A DNA stretch of 42,674 bases from an uncultured Clostridium sp. (GTDB lineage Bacteria; Bacillota; Clostridia; TANB77; CAG-508): assembly GCA_958422985.1 (NCBI GenBank), contig CATZPY010000012.1, positions 1-42,674 of the forward strand. Direction: 5' to 3'. The notes beneath the pieces were generated by a model. That model searched no databases. It worked only from the letters and a program-made list of their open reading frames with translations, and was not told where the DNA came from. A program made the translations under genes and the position numbers. Shown here piece after piece: positions 7,134 to 15,710 of the stretch; within the stretch, counting starts at the first letter, position 1; every line of letters begins with the position of its first letter.

Positions 7134-8408
7134 ATGTACACAGATTATACAAAAATATTTGTAAAATCCGGAAATGGAGGAAATGGTGCTATATCATTTA
7201 GAAGAGAAAAATATGTAGCAGCAGGAGGACCAGACGGAGGAGATGGAGGAAAAGGTGGAGATGTATACTTTATTACAGATAAAGATTCAAACACCTTAAT
7301 AAATTTTAGATATAATAAAAAATTTAAAGCTGAAAATGGACAAAATGGTAGTGGTGCCAGATGTAATGGAAAGCAAGGGCAAGATTTATATATAAAAGTT
7401 CCAATAGGTACAGTAGTTAAAGATGCAGAAACAGGAGAAATTGTTGCAGATTTATCAGAGACTGATTCTAAAGAATTAGTACTACCAGGAGGAAGAGGGG
7501 GAAAAGGAAATACACATTTTGCAACATCAACAAGACAAGCACCTAGATTCGCACAATCTGGAGAAAAAGGTATTGAAAAAGAACTAATATTAGAACTAAA
7601 ATCTTTAGCAGATGTTGGACTTGTAGGATTTCCAAATGCAGGGAAATCAACATTTTTATCTGTAGTAACAGATGCTAAGCCTAAAATTGCAGATTATCCA
7701 TTTACTACATTAAATCCTAATTTAGGAGTAGTTAAAACAGATGATGAAAATAGTTTCGTAATAGCAGATATACCTGGATTAATAGAAGGAGCAAGTGATG
7801 GAGTAGGTCTTGGAATACAATTTTTAAGACATATAGAAAGAACTAGATTAATTTTACATTTAATTGATGTATCTGGTTTTCAAGGAAGAAATCCAGTTGA
7901 TGATTTCTACAGCATAAATAATGAATTAAAAAATTACAGCGAAAAATTAACTAAGAAGAAGCAAATTATAGTAGCAACAAAATTAGATGTGGCACAAGAT
8001 GACACATTATATAAGGAGTTAGAGAAAGTTGCTAAAAAAGAAGGTTTAGAAATATTTAAAATATCTTCTATTACTAAACAAGGTTTAAAAGAACTGTTAG
8101 TAAGAGTAGAAGAACTTTTAAAAGAAATACCAAAAGAAAATTTAATTGAATTAAATCAAAGAAAAGTATATAAATTAAATGAAGATAAAAATGAATTCCA
8201 AATAGTAAGAGAAGAAGATATGTATGTAGTTATTGGACCAGCGGTGGAAAAACTAATGTCTAGAGTAAACTTAGAAGATACCGAATCAATGTATTATTTC
8301 CAAAGAAAGTTAGATGAGTTAGGAGTAAATGAAGCATTAAAAGAAGCTGGTGTAAAAGAAGGAGATACTGTAAAAGTAGTAGATTGGGAATTAGAATGGT
8401 ATGACTAA
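7134..8408 (+). CDS. obgE: GTPase Obg
   Basis: Essential GTPase linked to 50S assembly and stress signalling. The N-terminal glycine-rich OBG fold covers about 1-155 (repeated GGxGG segments such as GPDGGDGGKGGDV), followed by the G domain with G1 GFPNAGKS (165-172), switch segment YPFTTLNP, G3 DIPGLIEGAS and G4 ATKLD, and a C-terminal OCT domain (about 340-424). Its 424 residues match the long Firmicutes form. It starts 11 bases after trpS with GGAGAG upstream. In Bacilli obg follows rpmA and spo0B; here trpS stands in that place and no Spo0B homologue is present. Confidence 0.96.
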   Translation: MYTDYTKIFVKSGNGGNGAISFRREKYVAAGGPDGGDGGKGGDVYFITDKDSNTLINFRYNKKFKAENGQNGSGARCNGKQGQDLYIKVPIGTVVKDAETGEIVADLSETDSKELVLPGGRGGKGNTHFATSTRQAPRFAQSGEKGIEKELILELKSLADVGLVGFPNAGKSTFLSVVTDAKPKIADYPFTTLNPNLGVVKTDDENSFVIADIPGLIEGASDGVGLGIQFLRHIERTRLILHLIDVSGFQGRNPVDDFYSINNELKNYSEKLTKKKQIIVATKLDVAQDDTLYKELEKVAKKEGLEIFKISSITKQGLKELLVRVEELLKEIPKENLIELNQRKVYKLNEDKNEFQIVREEDMYVVIGPAVEKLMSRVNLEDTESMYYFQRKLDELGVNEALKEAGVKEGDTVKVVDWELEWYD

Positions 8409-8473
8409 AATATTGACGAATATTATAACATAACTGGTAACATGAGTTTTAATTATCTGAGGAGGAAAGAATA

Positions 8474-8680
8474 ATGAAGCTCAAAAGAAACAGCAAAGTT
8501 TTACGGAAAAGAAAATGTGTAGACAAAAAGAAAAGCAAAGTGAATCCATGTTTAATAAAGATGAATTGCGATAAGTGTTGTGCAAATTGCTCACATAGCA
8601 CATCTAGAGGAACGTGGCTACAGTGTATAATTGACAGTAAAGAGGCAAGTCCTAACAGCTATTGCAGTCAGTATAATTAA
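8474..8680 (+). CDS. Small cysteine-rich basic protein, unknown
   Basis: I do not recognise this 68-residue protein. Its ATG is preceded by a strong GAGGAGG site. The first 24 residues are very basic (12 Lys or Arg), and the remainder contains eight cysteines at 15, 26, 32, 35, 36, 39, 51 and 64. The CDKCCANC cluster suggests zinc or iron-sulfur binding, or disulfides if exported, although no signal peptide is visible. It lies 65 bases after obgE and heads a run of short unknown genes. A role in metal or nucleic acid binding is only inference. Confidence 0.7.
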   Translation: MKLKRNSKVLRKRKCVDKKKSKVNPCLIKMNCDKCCANCSHSTSRGTWLQCIIDSKEASPNSYCSQYN

Positions 8681-8690
8681 AGCGAAAGGA

Positions 8691-8721
8691 ATGGGTGCAG
8701 ATCGATTAGATTTGTGCCCAT
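8691..8721 (+). repeat. Hairpin downstream of the cysteine-rich gene
   Basis: ATGGGTGCA and TGTGCCCAT pair over nine positions, including two G-U, around a 13-base loop. There is no T run after it, so it is not an ordinary terminator; it may act as an mRNA structure between the two small genes. Confidence 0.4.
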
Positions 8722-8748
8722 AAAATTTATAAAGAAAGAAATGTATAT

Positions 8749-8946
8749 ATGAAAGAACAAAGAATTCAAATTATTAAAAGGATAATTAATCAAATCTTGT
8801 TAGAAATATCAGATGTAGAATATAATATAGATTTAAGCAGATTAAAACTTTTATATGATAGGAAATATAAAATGCAAATTATAGTAAGTGATAAATTTAA
8901 TAAGAAAATGCAATATAATTTTTACTATCAACATATCACGAAGTAA
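8749..8946 (+). CDS. Hypothetical protein, 65 residues, possibly truncated by a stop
   Basis: I recognise no family. The product is rich in Ile, Lys, Tyr and Asn, with an amphipathic N-terminal helix (QRIQIIKRIINQILLEI) and no cysteine, signal peptide or membrane segment. The ribosome site is weak (AAAGAAAG). Its reading frame continues after the TAA at 8944-8946, without another stop, to 9105. The gene may therefore be the front half of a roughly 118-codon gene broken by one nonsense codon, or one of two short genes that happen to share a frame. Confidence 0.45.
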   Translation: MKEQRIQIIKRIINQILLEISDVEYNIDLSRLKLLYDRKYKMQIIVSDKFNKKMQYNFYYQHITK

Positions 8947-9105
8947 CTCATTTCATTTCATCTGGTTCTTAGAAGACAATACAAAAAGGAGATAAAAGTA
9001 AAAGATATAATATCTTATTATATATCTAATGAAATAAGCAAATTGAAAGAAGAATTAAGTATAGACGATTTGGGTATTGAAGATGCGAAAGGAGAACGAG
9101 AATAA
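8947..9105 (+). pseudogene. Open frame after the stop of the 65-residue gene, no standard start
   Basis: In-frame continuation of the preceding gene: 52 sense codons ending at TAA 9103-9105. A good site AAAAAGGAG (8983-8991) sits inside it, but the codon at ideal spacing (8998-9000) is GTA, not GTG; the next usable start, TTG at 9043, has no ribosome site. The distal part reads like protein (ISNEISKLKEELSIDDLGI, acidic coiled-coil type). It ends two bases before the GTG of the next gene. It could be a decayed gene, a readthrough extension or a gene whose start has mutated. Confidence 0.35.
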
Positions 9106-9107
9106 AA

Positions 9108-9863
9108 GTGGAAGAAGAAACTTTAAAATTAAATGACAAATATAATATTTGTGTACAAAAGGATCTATTAAGTAAATATATAAAAGAAAATAAAGATAAA
9201 AAATTTCAGATTATAAAAATAAAAGATGATAGAAATATAATAAGATTAAAAAAAATACCAGTTATATTTACTCTGGAAATAGATGATGATACAAAATTAA
9301 ATAAAATAATAAAAAAATTGCAAAGAATAATTAAAAAAATAAATAAAAGAAAATTAGAAATAGGCATAACAAAAAAAGATAAAATTATAATAGGTGAATT
9401 AATAATAAATGGTAATAACGAAAAAAATATGGAAATAATAAAATGTATAAAAGCAACTTTTATTAAGGAAAAAGAAAAAAGAATAGAATATATTTATGAT
9501 CAAGTATGCAAAGATTTAGATGAAGAATTTGAAAAAAATAATTATTGTGATTTTAAAGAAGATGTTTGCATAGGAAAGCGAAATTGTGAGAAAAAAGTTA
9601 CTATGGGGTGCTGCCATAAATTTAAAAATAGAATTTTAATGACGGGAGGACTACAAGAATGCCCATATTTAATAAATAAGCGTTGTGTAACACAATGTAT
9701 TACATGTAAATTATTTACTTGTGATGCAATTAATGTTAAGTTTAGATTAAAAGATATACCACTAATAAAATATTTTTTTAATCCAATTCAAAAACTAATA
9801 GTAAAAATAAGTTTTTTTACCAGAAAAGAAGAAATTATTAAAAAATTAGTATTCTTTAGTTAA
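9108..9863 (+). CDS. Cysteine-rich protein of unknown function, 251 residues
   Basis: No family recognised with confidence. GTG start with AAAGGAG (9089-9095) upstream. Residues 1-140 are lysine/isoleucine-rich and mostly charged. Residues 147-205 hold ten cysteines in the order C, C, C, CC, C, C, C, C, C; the end CVTQCITCKLFTC (spacing 3, 2, 4) resembles an iron-sulfur or zinc ligand cluster. The last 35 residues are hydrophobic and basic and could touch the membrane. It is the last gene of the run after obgE and has its own terminator. Cluster chemistry and role are inference only. Confidence 0.7.
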   Translation: MEEETLKLNDKYNICVQKDLLSKYIKENKDKKFQIIKIKDDRNIIRLKKIPVIFTLEIDDDTKLNKIIKKLQRIIKKINKRKLEIGITKKDKIIIGELIINGNNEKNMEIIKCIKATFIKEKEKRIEYIYDQVCKDLDEEFEKNNYCDFKEDVCIGKRNCEKKVTMGCCHKFKNRILMTGGLQECPYLINKRCVTQCITCKLFTCDAINVKFRLKDIPLIKYFFNPIQKLIVKISFFTRKEEIIKKLVFFS

Positions 9864-9898
9864 AATAGAGCAAATTAATTTGCTCTATTTTGCTTTTA
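9862..9898 (+). terminator. Terminator after the cysteine-rich gene
   Basis: A perfect 30-base palindrome (AAAATAGAGCAAATT and its complement) with a TTTTG-CTTTT tail, overlapping the stop codon. Confidence 0.85.
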
Positions 9899-9903
9899 TC
9901 ATA

Positions 9904-9932
9904 TTGACAAATAAGAACAAATGTTTTATAAT
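9904..9932 (+). promoter_or_regulatory. Consensus promoter of dinB
   Basis: Perfect TTGACA (9904-9909), 17 bases, perfect TATAAT (9927-9932). The transcript would start near 9939, leaving only about 10 bases before the dinB ATG at 9949. A promoter this strong on an error-prone polymerase gene implies tight repression. Confidence 0.85.
9915..9926 (+). promoter_or_regulatory. LexA (SOS box)-like operator in the dinB promoter
   Basis: GAAC-AAAT-GTTT lies between the -35 and -10 hexamers. The Gram-positive LexA box is CGAAC-N4-GTTCG; here GAAC and GTT match and the outer bases differ. Its position would block RNA polymerase directly, as expected for damage-induced dinB. Confidence 0.55.
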
Positions 9933-9948
9933 GATGATGGTGAAATAA

Positions 9949-11154
9949 ATGAAGAGAGAAATCTTACATGTTGATGTAAACAATGCATTTTTGTCTTGGC
10001 TTGCAGTAGATAGATTAGAAAAAGGAGAAAAATTAGATATAAGAACTATTCCATCTGTAATAGGTGGAGATGAGAAACAAAGACATGGAATTGTTTTAGC
10101 TAAAAGTAATTTAGCAAAACAATTTGGAATAAAAACAGGAGAACCATTATTTAGTGCAAGAAAAAAATGTCCTACATTAAGAATTTACGAAAGTAATTTT
10201 AAAGTATATAAAAAATATTCAGATATGCTATATAAATTGCTATTAGAATATTCATATAAAGTAGAAAGATTTTCAATAGATGAGTGTTTTGTAGATATGA
10301 CCGAATTTTTAAATGGTAAGAAGTTAATAGATGTAGCATACGAAATTAGTAAAAGAGTAAGAGAAGAATTAAAATTTACTGTGAATATAGGAGTTGCACA
10401 TAATAAGCTATTAGCAAAAATGGCGTCAGACTTTCAAAAGCCAGATAGAGTACATACTTTATACGAACAAGAAATTCAAAGAAAAATGTGGAATTTACCA
10501 ATATCAGAACTATTCATGGTTGGAAAGAGAACACTTCCAAAATTGTACAATATGAATATAAAAACAATAGGAGATTTAGCATTAGCAGATAAAGAACTAT
10601 TAATAAAAAAATTTGGTAAGTTTGGTAAGATGATGTGGGAATATGCAAATGGAATAGACAATGCAGAAGTTGTATTTACAATGCAAAAACCGAAATGTGT
10701 AGGAAATTCTACCACAGTTTCACAAGATATAAACGATTTAGAGAAAATAGAAGAAGTTTTACTAGCTCTTACAGAACATACTACTTATAGATTAAGAAAA
10801 ATAAAAATGCTTTGCAATGTAGTTAGTGTGCAACTTAGAACAAGTGAATTTAAAAACTATTCACATCAAAGAAAATTAGATTTTTCAACTAATTCAACAA
10901 AAGAGATATTTAATGTTGCTAAACAATTAACTAGGCAAATGTATAAGGGAGAATCTATTAGGTTAATTGGAATTAGAGTAGATAATTTATGTGAAGAAGC
11001 TGAAAAGCAAATTTCAATATTTGAAAACAATAACATAAAAAAACAAGAAAAATTAGATAAAGTAGTAGACTTAATAAAAGATAAATATGGCTATGAAACA
11101 ATAACAAGAGCAGGAGATATGAAGCATACAAAAAACATAAATAGAAAGGAATAA
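9949..11154 (+). CDS. dinB: Y-family DNA polymerase (DNA polymerase IV-like)
   Basis: Low-fidelity polymerase for translesion synthesis. Palm motifs are visible: HVDVNNAFLSW near the N terminus with metal-binding Asp9, and FSIDECFVDMT with Asp111 and Glu112. These are followed by the thumb segment NIGVAHNKLLAKMASDFQKPD and a C-terminal little-finger domain. The 401 residues are usual. The variant DVNNAF in place of DxDxFFAS is common among Clostridia polymerases, from memory. The short leader has only a weak ribosome site. The consensus promoter with a LexA-like box suggests SOS control. folD follows after 54 bases and could be partly cotranscribed. Confidence 0.93.
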   Translation: MKREILHVDVNNAFLSWLAVDRLEKGEKLDIRTIPSVIGGDEKQRHGIVLAKSNLAKQFGIKTGEPLFSARKKCPTLRIYESNFKVYKKYSDMLYKLLLEYSYKVERFSIDECFVDMTEFLNGKKLIDVAYEISKRVREELKFTVNIGVAHNKLLAKMASDFQKPDRVHTLYEQEIQRKMWNLPISELFMVGKRTLPKLYNMNIKTIGDLALADKELLIKKFGKFGKMMWEYANGIDNAEVVFTMQKPKCVGNSTTVSQDINDLEKIEEVLLALTEHTTYRLRKIKMLCNVVSVQLRTSEFKNYSHQRKLDFSTNSTKEIFNVAKQLTRQMYKGESIRLIGIRVDNLCEEAEKQISIFENNNIKKQEKLDKVVDLIKDKYGYETITRAGDMKHTKNINRKE

Positions 11155-11208
11155 TGATTGCAAAAAGTATAAATTTATTATAAAATCTATAAAAAACGGA
11201 GGATGAAG

Positions 11209-12057
11209 ATGACAGAAATAATAGATGGAAAAGGTTTAGCAAAGAAAATAAGAGAGAACTTAAAAAAAGATGTAGAAGAATTAAGAAAAGAAGGAATTAT
11301 TCCTAAATTTGCAGTCATTTTAGTAGGAGAGGATCCAGCTTCTAAAATATATGTACGTAATAAAAATAAGGCATGTGTAGAAATTGGAATAGAATATGAA
11401 GAACATGTTTTAAAACAAGATACTACAATGGAAGAACTTTTAAAATTAATAGATAAATTAAACAAAGATAAAAGCATTAATGGGATATTATTACAAAGTC
11501 CATTACCACAACATTTAGATATAAATGAAGCATTAAAGCAAATTGATTATAAAAAAGATGTAGATGGTTTTAATCCAATAAATGTAGGAAAATTATCTTT
11601 AGGTCAAGACTGTTTTGTATCTTGTACGCCATATGGAATAATAAAAATGTTAGAAGAATATAAGATACCAACAGAAGGAAAAAAAGCAGTAATAATAGGA
11701 AGAAGTAATATAGTTGGAAAACCATTAATACAATGTCTCTTAGCTAAGAATGCAACAGTTACTGTGTGCCATTCTAAAACACAAAACATAGAAGAAATTA
11801 CAAAGAATTCAGATATTGTTATTACTGCAATGGGCAAACCAAAATTTTTAAAAGGAGATATGGTAAAACAAGGAGCAACTGTTATTGATGTAGGAATAAA
11901 TAGAATGGAAAATGGTAAAATAGTGGGAGATGTAGATTTTGAAGAAGTATCTAAAAAAACATCTTACATAACACCAGTACCAGGGGGCGTAGGTCCTATG
12001 ACAATAGCAATGCTTATGAATAATATTGTAAAAGCAACAAAAGAACAAAATAAATAA
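11209..12057 (+). CDS. folD: Bifunctional methylenetetrahydrofolate dehydrogenase / cyclohydrolase
   Basis: Interconverts 5,10-methylene-, methenyl- and 10-formyl-tetrahydrofolate with NADP, supplying one-carbon units. Family motifs are GEDPASKIYVRNKNKAC, with Tyr48 and Lys52 matching the catalytic pair, LLQSPLPQHLD, DVDGFNPINVG, the Rossmann segment GRSNIVGKPL, and TPVPGGVGPMTIAML near the C terminus. The ATG at 11209 was chosen: GGAGG at 11198-11202 abuts the earlier in-frame ATG at 11203, which is too close to be used. 282 residues, normal. A terminator follows. Confidence 0.96.
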   Translation: MTEIIDGKGLAKKIRENLKKDVEELRKEGIIPKFAVILVGEDPASKIYVRNKNKACVEIGIEYEEHVLKQDTTMEELLKLIDKLNKDKSINGILLQSPLPQHLDINEALKQIDYKKDVDGFNPINVGKLSLGQDCFVSCTPYGIIKMLEEYKIPTEGKKAVIIGRSNIVGKPLIQCLLAKNATVTVCHSKTQNIEEITKNSDIVITAMGKPKFLKGDMVKQGATVIDVGINRMENGKIVGDVDFEEVSKKTSYITPVPGGVGPMTIAMLMNNIVKATKEQNK

Positions 12058-12071
12058 ATTTATATTAATAG

Positions 12072-12103
12072 AGGGGGAAGTTTTTTTACTTCTTCCTTTT
12101 TGC
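12072..12103 (+). terminator. Terminator of folD
   Basis: GGGGAAGT pairs with ACTTCTTCC (two G-U pairs) around a T-rich loop and is followed by TTTTT. Confidence 0.7.
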
Positions 12104-12187
12104 TTAGTAGAATAATTGTGTTAAATAATATAATTTTAATGCTAGGAAACATAATAAATATTACTTAAAATAAATTTAGGAGGTTAT

Positions 12188-13030
12188 ATGATTAGTGAAG
12201 AAACAAAAAAATGGATAATGTTATCAGAGTACAAAAGAATTTCCAATAAGAAGAAAATAGAATTATTAAATAAATCTAAAAACATATATGATGTATGTAA
12301 TAAGCTAAAAATTAAAGAAGATTATAGGATTAATAATTGCATAGAATATATAGATAAAAATAATATAGAGGTACTATATTATAATTGCAAATATTATCCA
12401 AAGCAATTAACATTTTTATATGATCCACCAATAGTAATATATGCAATTGGAAATATAAAAATTTTAAATGATAAAAATAAAATTGCAGTTATTGGAGCGA
12501 GAAAAGCTAGTTCTTATGGAATAAATGTGTCACAAGAAATAGGAAAAAGTCTTTCTGCGAACAATATTCATACAATAAGTGGATTAGCATTAGGAATAGA
12601 TATGAATGCACATATAGGAGTATTAAAACAGAATTTAAAAAATAAGAATACAGGAAAGGGAATAGCTGTAATAGGAAACGGATTAGACAATATATATCCA
12701 TATCAAAATAGAGTATTAGCACAAAAAATAGTAGAAAATGGAGGATGTATTATTACAGAATATATTGTAGGAACAAAACCACTAAAAAACAACTTTCCAG
12801 CACGAAATAGAATAATAAGTGCACTTTCCGATAAATTAGTAGTTGTAGAAGCTGAAGATGAAAGAAGTGGAACAATGATAACAGTAAATTTTTCGTTAGA
12901 TTTAGGAAAAGATATCTTGGTTATACCAGGGAATATTACAAGTAAAATGTCTAAAGGAACTAATGAATTAATAAAAGATGGAGCAAAAATTATAACAAAA
13001 ATTGAAGATATTATAGCAGAAGATTATTAA
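12188..13030 (+). CDS. dprA: DNA processing protein DprA
   Basis: Loads RecA on incoming single-stranded DNA in natural transformation. The Rossmann-like core shows VIGARKASSYG (101-111), SGLALGIDMNAH (131-142), FPARNRIISALSD (203-215) and SGTMITVNFSLDLGKDILVIPG, all diagnostic for the DprA/Smf family. At 280 residues it ends soon after the core and lacks the C-terminal winged-helix domain found in many homologues. AGGAGG precedes the ATG. topA, the usual Firmicutes neighbour, is not present; the next gene is a penicillin-binding protein. DprA is widespread in species not known to be competent, so transformation is not implied. Confidence 0.94.
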   Translation: MISEETKKWIMLSEYKRISNKKKIELLNKSKNIYDVCNKLKIKEDYRINNCIEYIDKNNIEVLYYNCKYYPKQLTFLYDPPIVIYAIGNIKILNDKNKIAVIGARKASSYGINVSQEIGKSLSANNIHTISGLALGIDMNAHIGVLKQNLKNKNTGKGIAVIGNGLDNIYPYQNRVLAQKIVENGGCIITEYIVGTKPLKNNFPARNRIISALSDKLVVVEAEDERSGTMITVNFSLDLGKDILVIPGNITSKMSKGTNELIKDGAKIITKIEDIIAEDY

Positions 13031-13110
13031 AATTTGCTAAAAAACTTTATCTTTTATAAAATTTATAATATAATAATCATGATTTAAGTTTTTGCTTAAG
13101 GAGGGTAAAA

Positions 13111-15636
13111 ATGGGGAGTAAAGATATAAAAGAAAAAAGTAATAAAAAAAGAAAAAGTACCCATTCAAAAGGAAAGAGTGAAAAGGTAAAAAAGACAAAA
13201 GGTAAAAAAGTATTTAAAATCATATTAGTAGTATTTATAGTATTTTTTATTATATGTGCAGGTATATGTGCAGGAATATTTTTTGGACTTTTTGGTGATG
13301 ACTTCAAAATTACAAAAGAAGACTTAATTATTGAAAATATGAACACAGTAGTTAAAGACCGAAATGGAAATGTAATCGCAAATTTATCAGGAGAAGAAAA
13401 TAGAAACATAATTTCAAAGGAAGAGATGCCAGACTATTTACCAAAGGCATTTGTTTCAATTGAAGACGAGAGATTTTATAAACATCATGGAGTTGATATA
13501 AAAAGAACTCTAGGGGCAACTTTTCAATACATAATACATGGTGGTTCTTCATCATATGGTGGAAGTACAATAACACAACAATTAGTAAAAAATTTAACAG
13601 AAGATAAAGATGATACTGGTGTTGCTGGGATGGTAAGAAAAGTTAAAGAAATGTCTAAAGCATACCAAGTAGAAAGACTAATATCTAAAGATCAAATATT
13701 AGAGTTATATTTAAATATTATATTCTTGGGAGATAAAGCTTACGGGGTAGAAGTGGCTTCTAAGTATTATTTTAATAAATCATGTAAAGACTTGGATTTA
13801 GCAGAATGTGCATTTTTAGCTGGAATAAATCATTCACCAAATGCGTATAAACCATTTGAAACAGATAATCAAAAAATGCAAGAAAAAATAAAAAATAGAA
13901 CAAAAACAGTGCTAATGAAAATGAAAGAATTAGGAGCAATAACTAATGATGCAGAATATAATGCAGCAGTAGAAGAAGTAAATAACGGATTAGCATTTGT
14001 AAAAGGGGATATAAATACAAATGCAACAACATATTCATACCATACAGCAGCAGCTATAAAACAAGTAAAAAAAGACTTAATGGAAAAAAATAAGTGGAAT
14101 GAAGAGTTTGCAGATTTACAACTTAGAAGTAAAGGATATGTAATCTATTCAACAGAAGATACTGATATTCAAGCTAAGATGGAAGAAGAATTTAAAAAGA
14201 CAGATAAATATCAAATTTCAACTAAGAATACAAATGGTGAAAAGATAAAATCACAAGCTGCAATGGTAGTAATAGATCATAAGACAGGTCAAGTATTAGG
14301 AAATGTTGGAGGATTAGGTACAGAAGTAAATGCAGCAGGATTCAATAGGTCAACACAAGCTTATAGACAACCAGGTTCAACAATTAAGCCAATAGCAGTA
14401 ATTGCACCAGGTTTAGAAAATAAAGTTTTAACAGCAGGAACAGTATATGCAGATGTACCAACAAATTTTGGAACGAAAGCAAATCCATATGAACCTAAAA
14501 ATGATAGTAATAAATTTGAAGGCTCAATGACAATAAGAGAAGCTATAGAAAGGTCACAAAATATACCAGAAGTAAAAGCCATGTCAGAAATAGGACCTTT
14601 AAACTCTATAAATTTTTTAAGAGAAATAGGTGTAAGTAAATTAGTAACATCAAGTGAAAACAAAAAGCATAATGATGAGGCTGTTCAATTAGCGCTAGGA
14701 GGGGTTACAAATGGAATAAGTCCTCTAGAAATGGCAGCAGCATATGCGATGATTGCAAACGATGGAGAGTATATAGAACCAACATTCTATACAAAAGTAG
14801 AAGATAAAAATGGAAATGTAGTATTAGAACCACAGCAAGAAAGAAAAAGAGCTATGACAGAGCAAAATGCATATATTTTACAATCTATATTAACAGCTCC
14901 AGTAACAGGAAATAATGGTACAGCAACATATTGTGCGATTTCTGGAATGGACGTTGCAGCTAAGACAGGAACAACAAATGACTCTAAAGATAGATGGCTT
15001 TGTGGTTTCACACCATATTATACTGCAGCTACTTGGTATGGATATGACGAAAATGTAGAAATAAAATATAAGGGAAGAAACCCAGCAGGTCAAATTTGGG
15101 ATGCAGTTATGACAAGTATAAACAAAGGTTTAGAAAGTGCAAGATTTGAAAAGCCTAGTGGAATAGTTACAAAGAAAATATGTAAAGATACAGGATTACT
15201 TGCAAGTTCTAAATGTTCAAATACTTATAATGAAATTTTTGTAAGTGGAACAGAGCCAAAAGAAACTTGTGACGGTGGAAGAACAACTGTCACATTATGC
15301 TCAGAATCTGGAAAAGTTGCAACAGAGTACTGTACAAATACATATAGTAAAACATACACAACAATACCAGAAAAAGAAAAGAATGCTAAATGGAAATCAG
15401 ATTATAATGGATATTATGGTAATGCACCAACGCAAAAATGTACAATTCACACAAAACCAGTAGAAAATAATAAACCAGATACAAATACTATAACAAATGA
15501 AGTTACTCCACCACCATCAACAGGAAACAATGTAACAGGTGGTGACGGAAAACCAACAAATCCGGGAGATGGTTCAGCAGGAGATGGAAATTCTACAACT
15601 GGGGGAACAAATCCACCTGCAACAACAGAAGAATAA
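13111..15636 (+). CDS. Class A penicillin-binding protein (transglycosylase / transpeptidase)
   Basis: Bifunctional peptidoglycan synthase. A lysine-rich cytoplasmic start (1-34) precedes a membrane anchor (about 35-60). The GT51 domain has EDERFYKHHGVD with catalytic Glu118 and GGSTITQQLVKN. The transpeptidase has SxxK at Ser423-Lys426 (PGSTIKP), SQN at 482-484 and KTGTT at 618-622. Beyond about 690 lies a cysteine-containing extension with two similar units (CKDTGLLASSKC and LCSESGKVATEYC), then a Thr/Pro/Gly/Asn-rich unstructured tail with no LPXTG. 841 residues, PBP1A type. A strong GGAGG site precedes the ATG, and a terminator follows. It is probably one of several such proteins in the genome. 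Confidence 0.95.
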   Translation: MGSKDIKEKSNKKRKSTHSKGKSEKVKKTKGKKVFKIILVVFIVFFIICAGICAGIFFGLFGDDFKITKEDLIIENMNTVVKDRNGNVIANLSGEENRNIISKEEMPDYLPKAFVSIEDERFYKHHGVDIKRTLGATFQYIIHGGSSSYGGSTITQQLVKNLTEDKDDTGVAGMVRKVKEMSKAYQVERLISKDQILELYLNIIFLGDKAYGVEVASKYYFNKSCKDLDLAECAFLAGINHSPNAYKPFETDNQKMQEKIKNRTKTVLMKMKELGAITNDAEYNAAVEEVNNGLAFVKGDINTNATTYSYHTAAAIKQVKKDLMEKNKWNEEFADLQLRSKGYVIYSTEDTDIQAKMEEEFKKTDKYQISTKNTNGEKIKSQAAMVVIDHKTGQVLGNVGGLGTEVNAAGFNRSTQAYRQPGSTIKPIAVIAPGLENKVLTAGTVYADVPTNFGTKANPYEPKNDSNKFEGSMTIREAIERSQNIPEVKAMSEIGPLNSINFLREIGVSKLVTSSENKKHNDEAVQLALGGVTNGISPLEMAAAYAMIANDGEYIEPTFYTKVEDKNGNVVLEPQQERKRAMTEQNAYILQSILTAPVTGNNGTATYCAISGMDVAAKTGTTNDSKDRWLCGFTPYYTAATWYGYDENVEIKYKGRNPAGQIWDAVMTSINKGLESARFEKPSGIVTKKICKDTGLLASSKCSNTYNEIFVSGTEPKETCDGGRTTVTLCSESGKVATEYCTNTYSKTYTTIPEKEKNAKWKSDYNGYYGNAPTQKCTIHTKPVENNKPDTNTITNEVTPPPSTGNNVTGGDGKPTNPGDGSAGDGNSTTGGTNPPATTEE

Positions 15637-15640
15637 TTAA

Positions 15641-15684
15641 ACAAAAAAAAACATCCTAAAAGAAGTACTTTTAAGATGTTTTCT
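15641..15684 (+). terminator. Terminator of the penicillin-binding protein gene
   Basis: AAAACATCCTAAAAG pairs with CTTTTAAGATGTTTT around a short loop (one internal mismatch) and ends in TTTTC. Confidence 0.8.
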
Positions 15685-15710
15685 TAATAATATAAAACAT
15701 GGAGGTTATA

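Noticed and set aside
15637..15710. T-box leader for cysS
   Set aside because: The gap is too short and is filled by the terminator of the previous gene.
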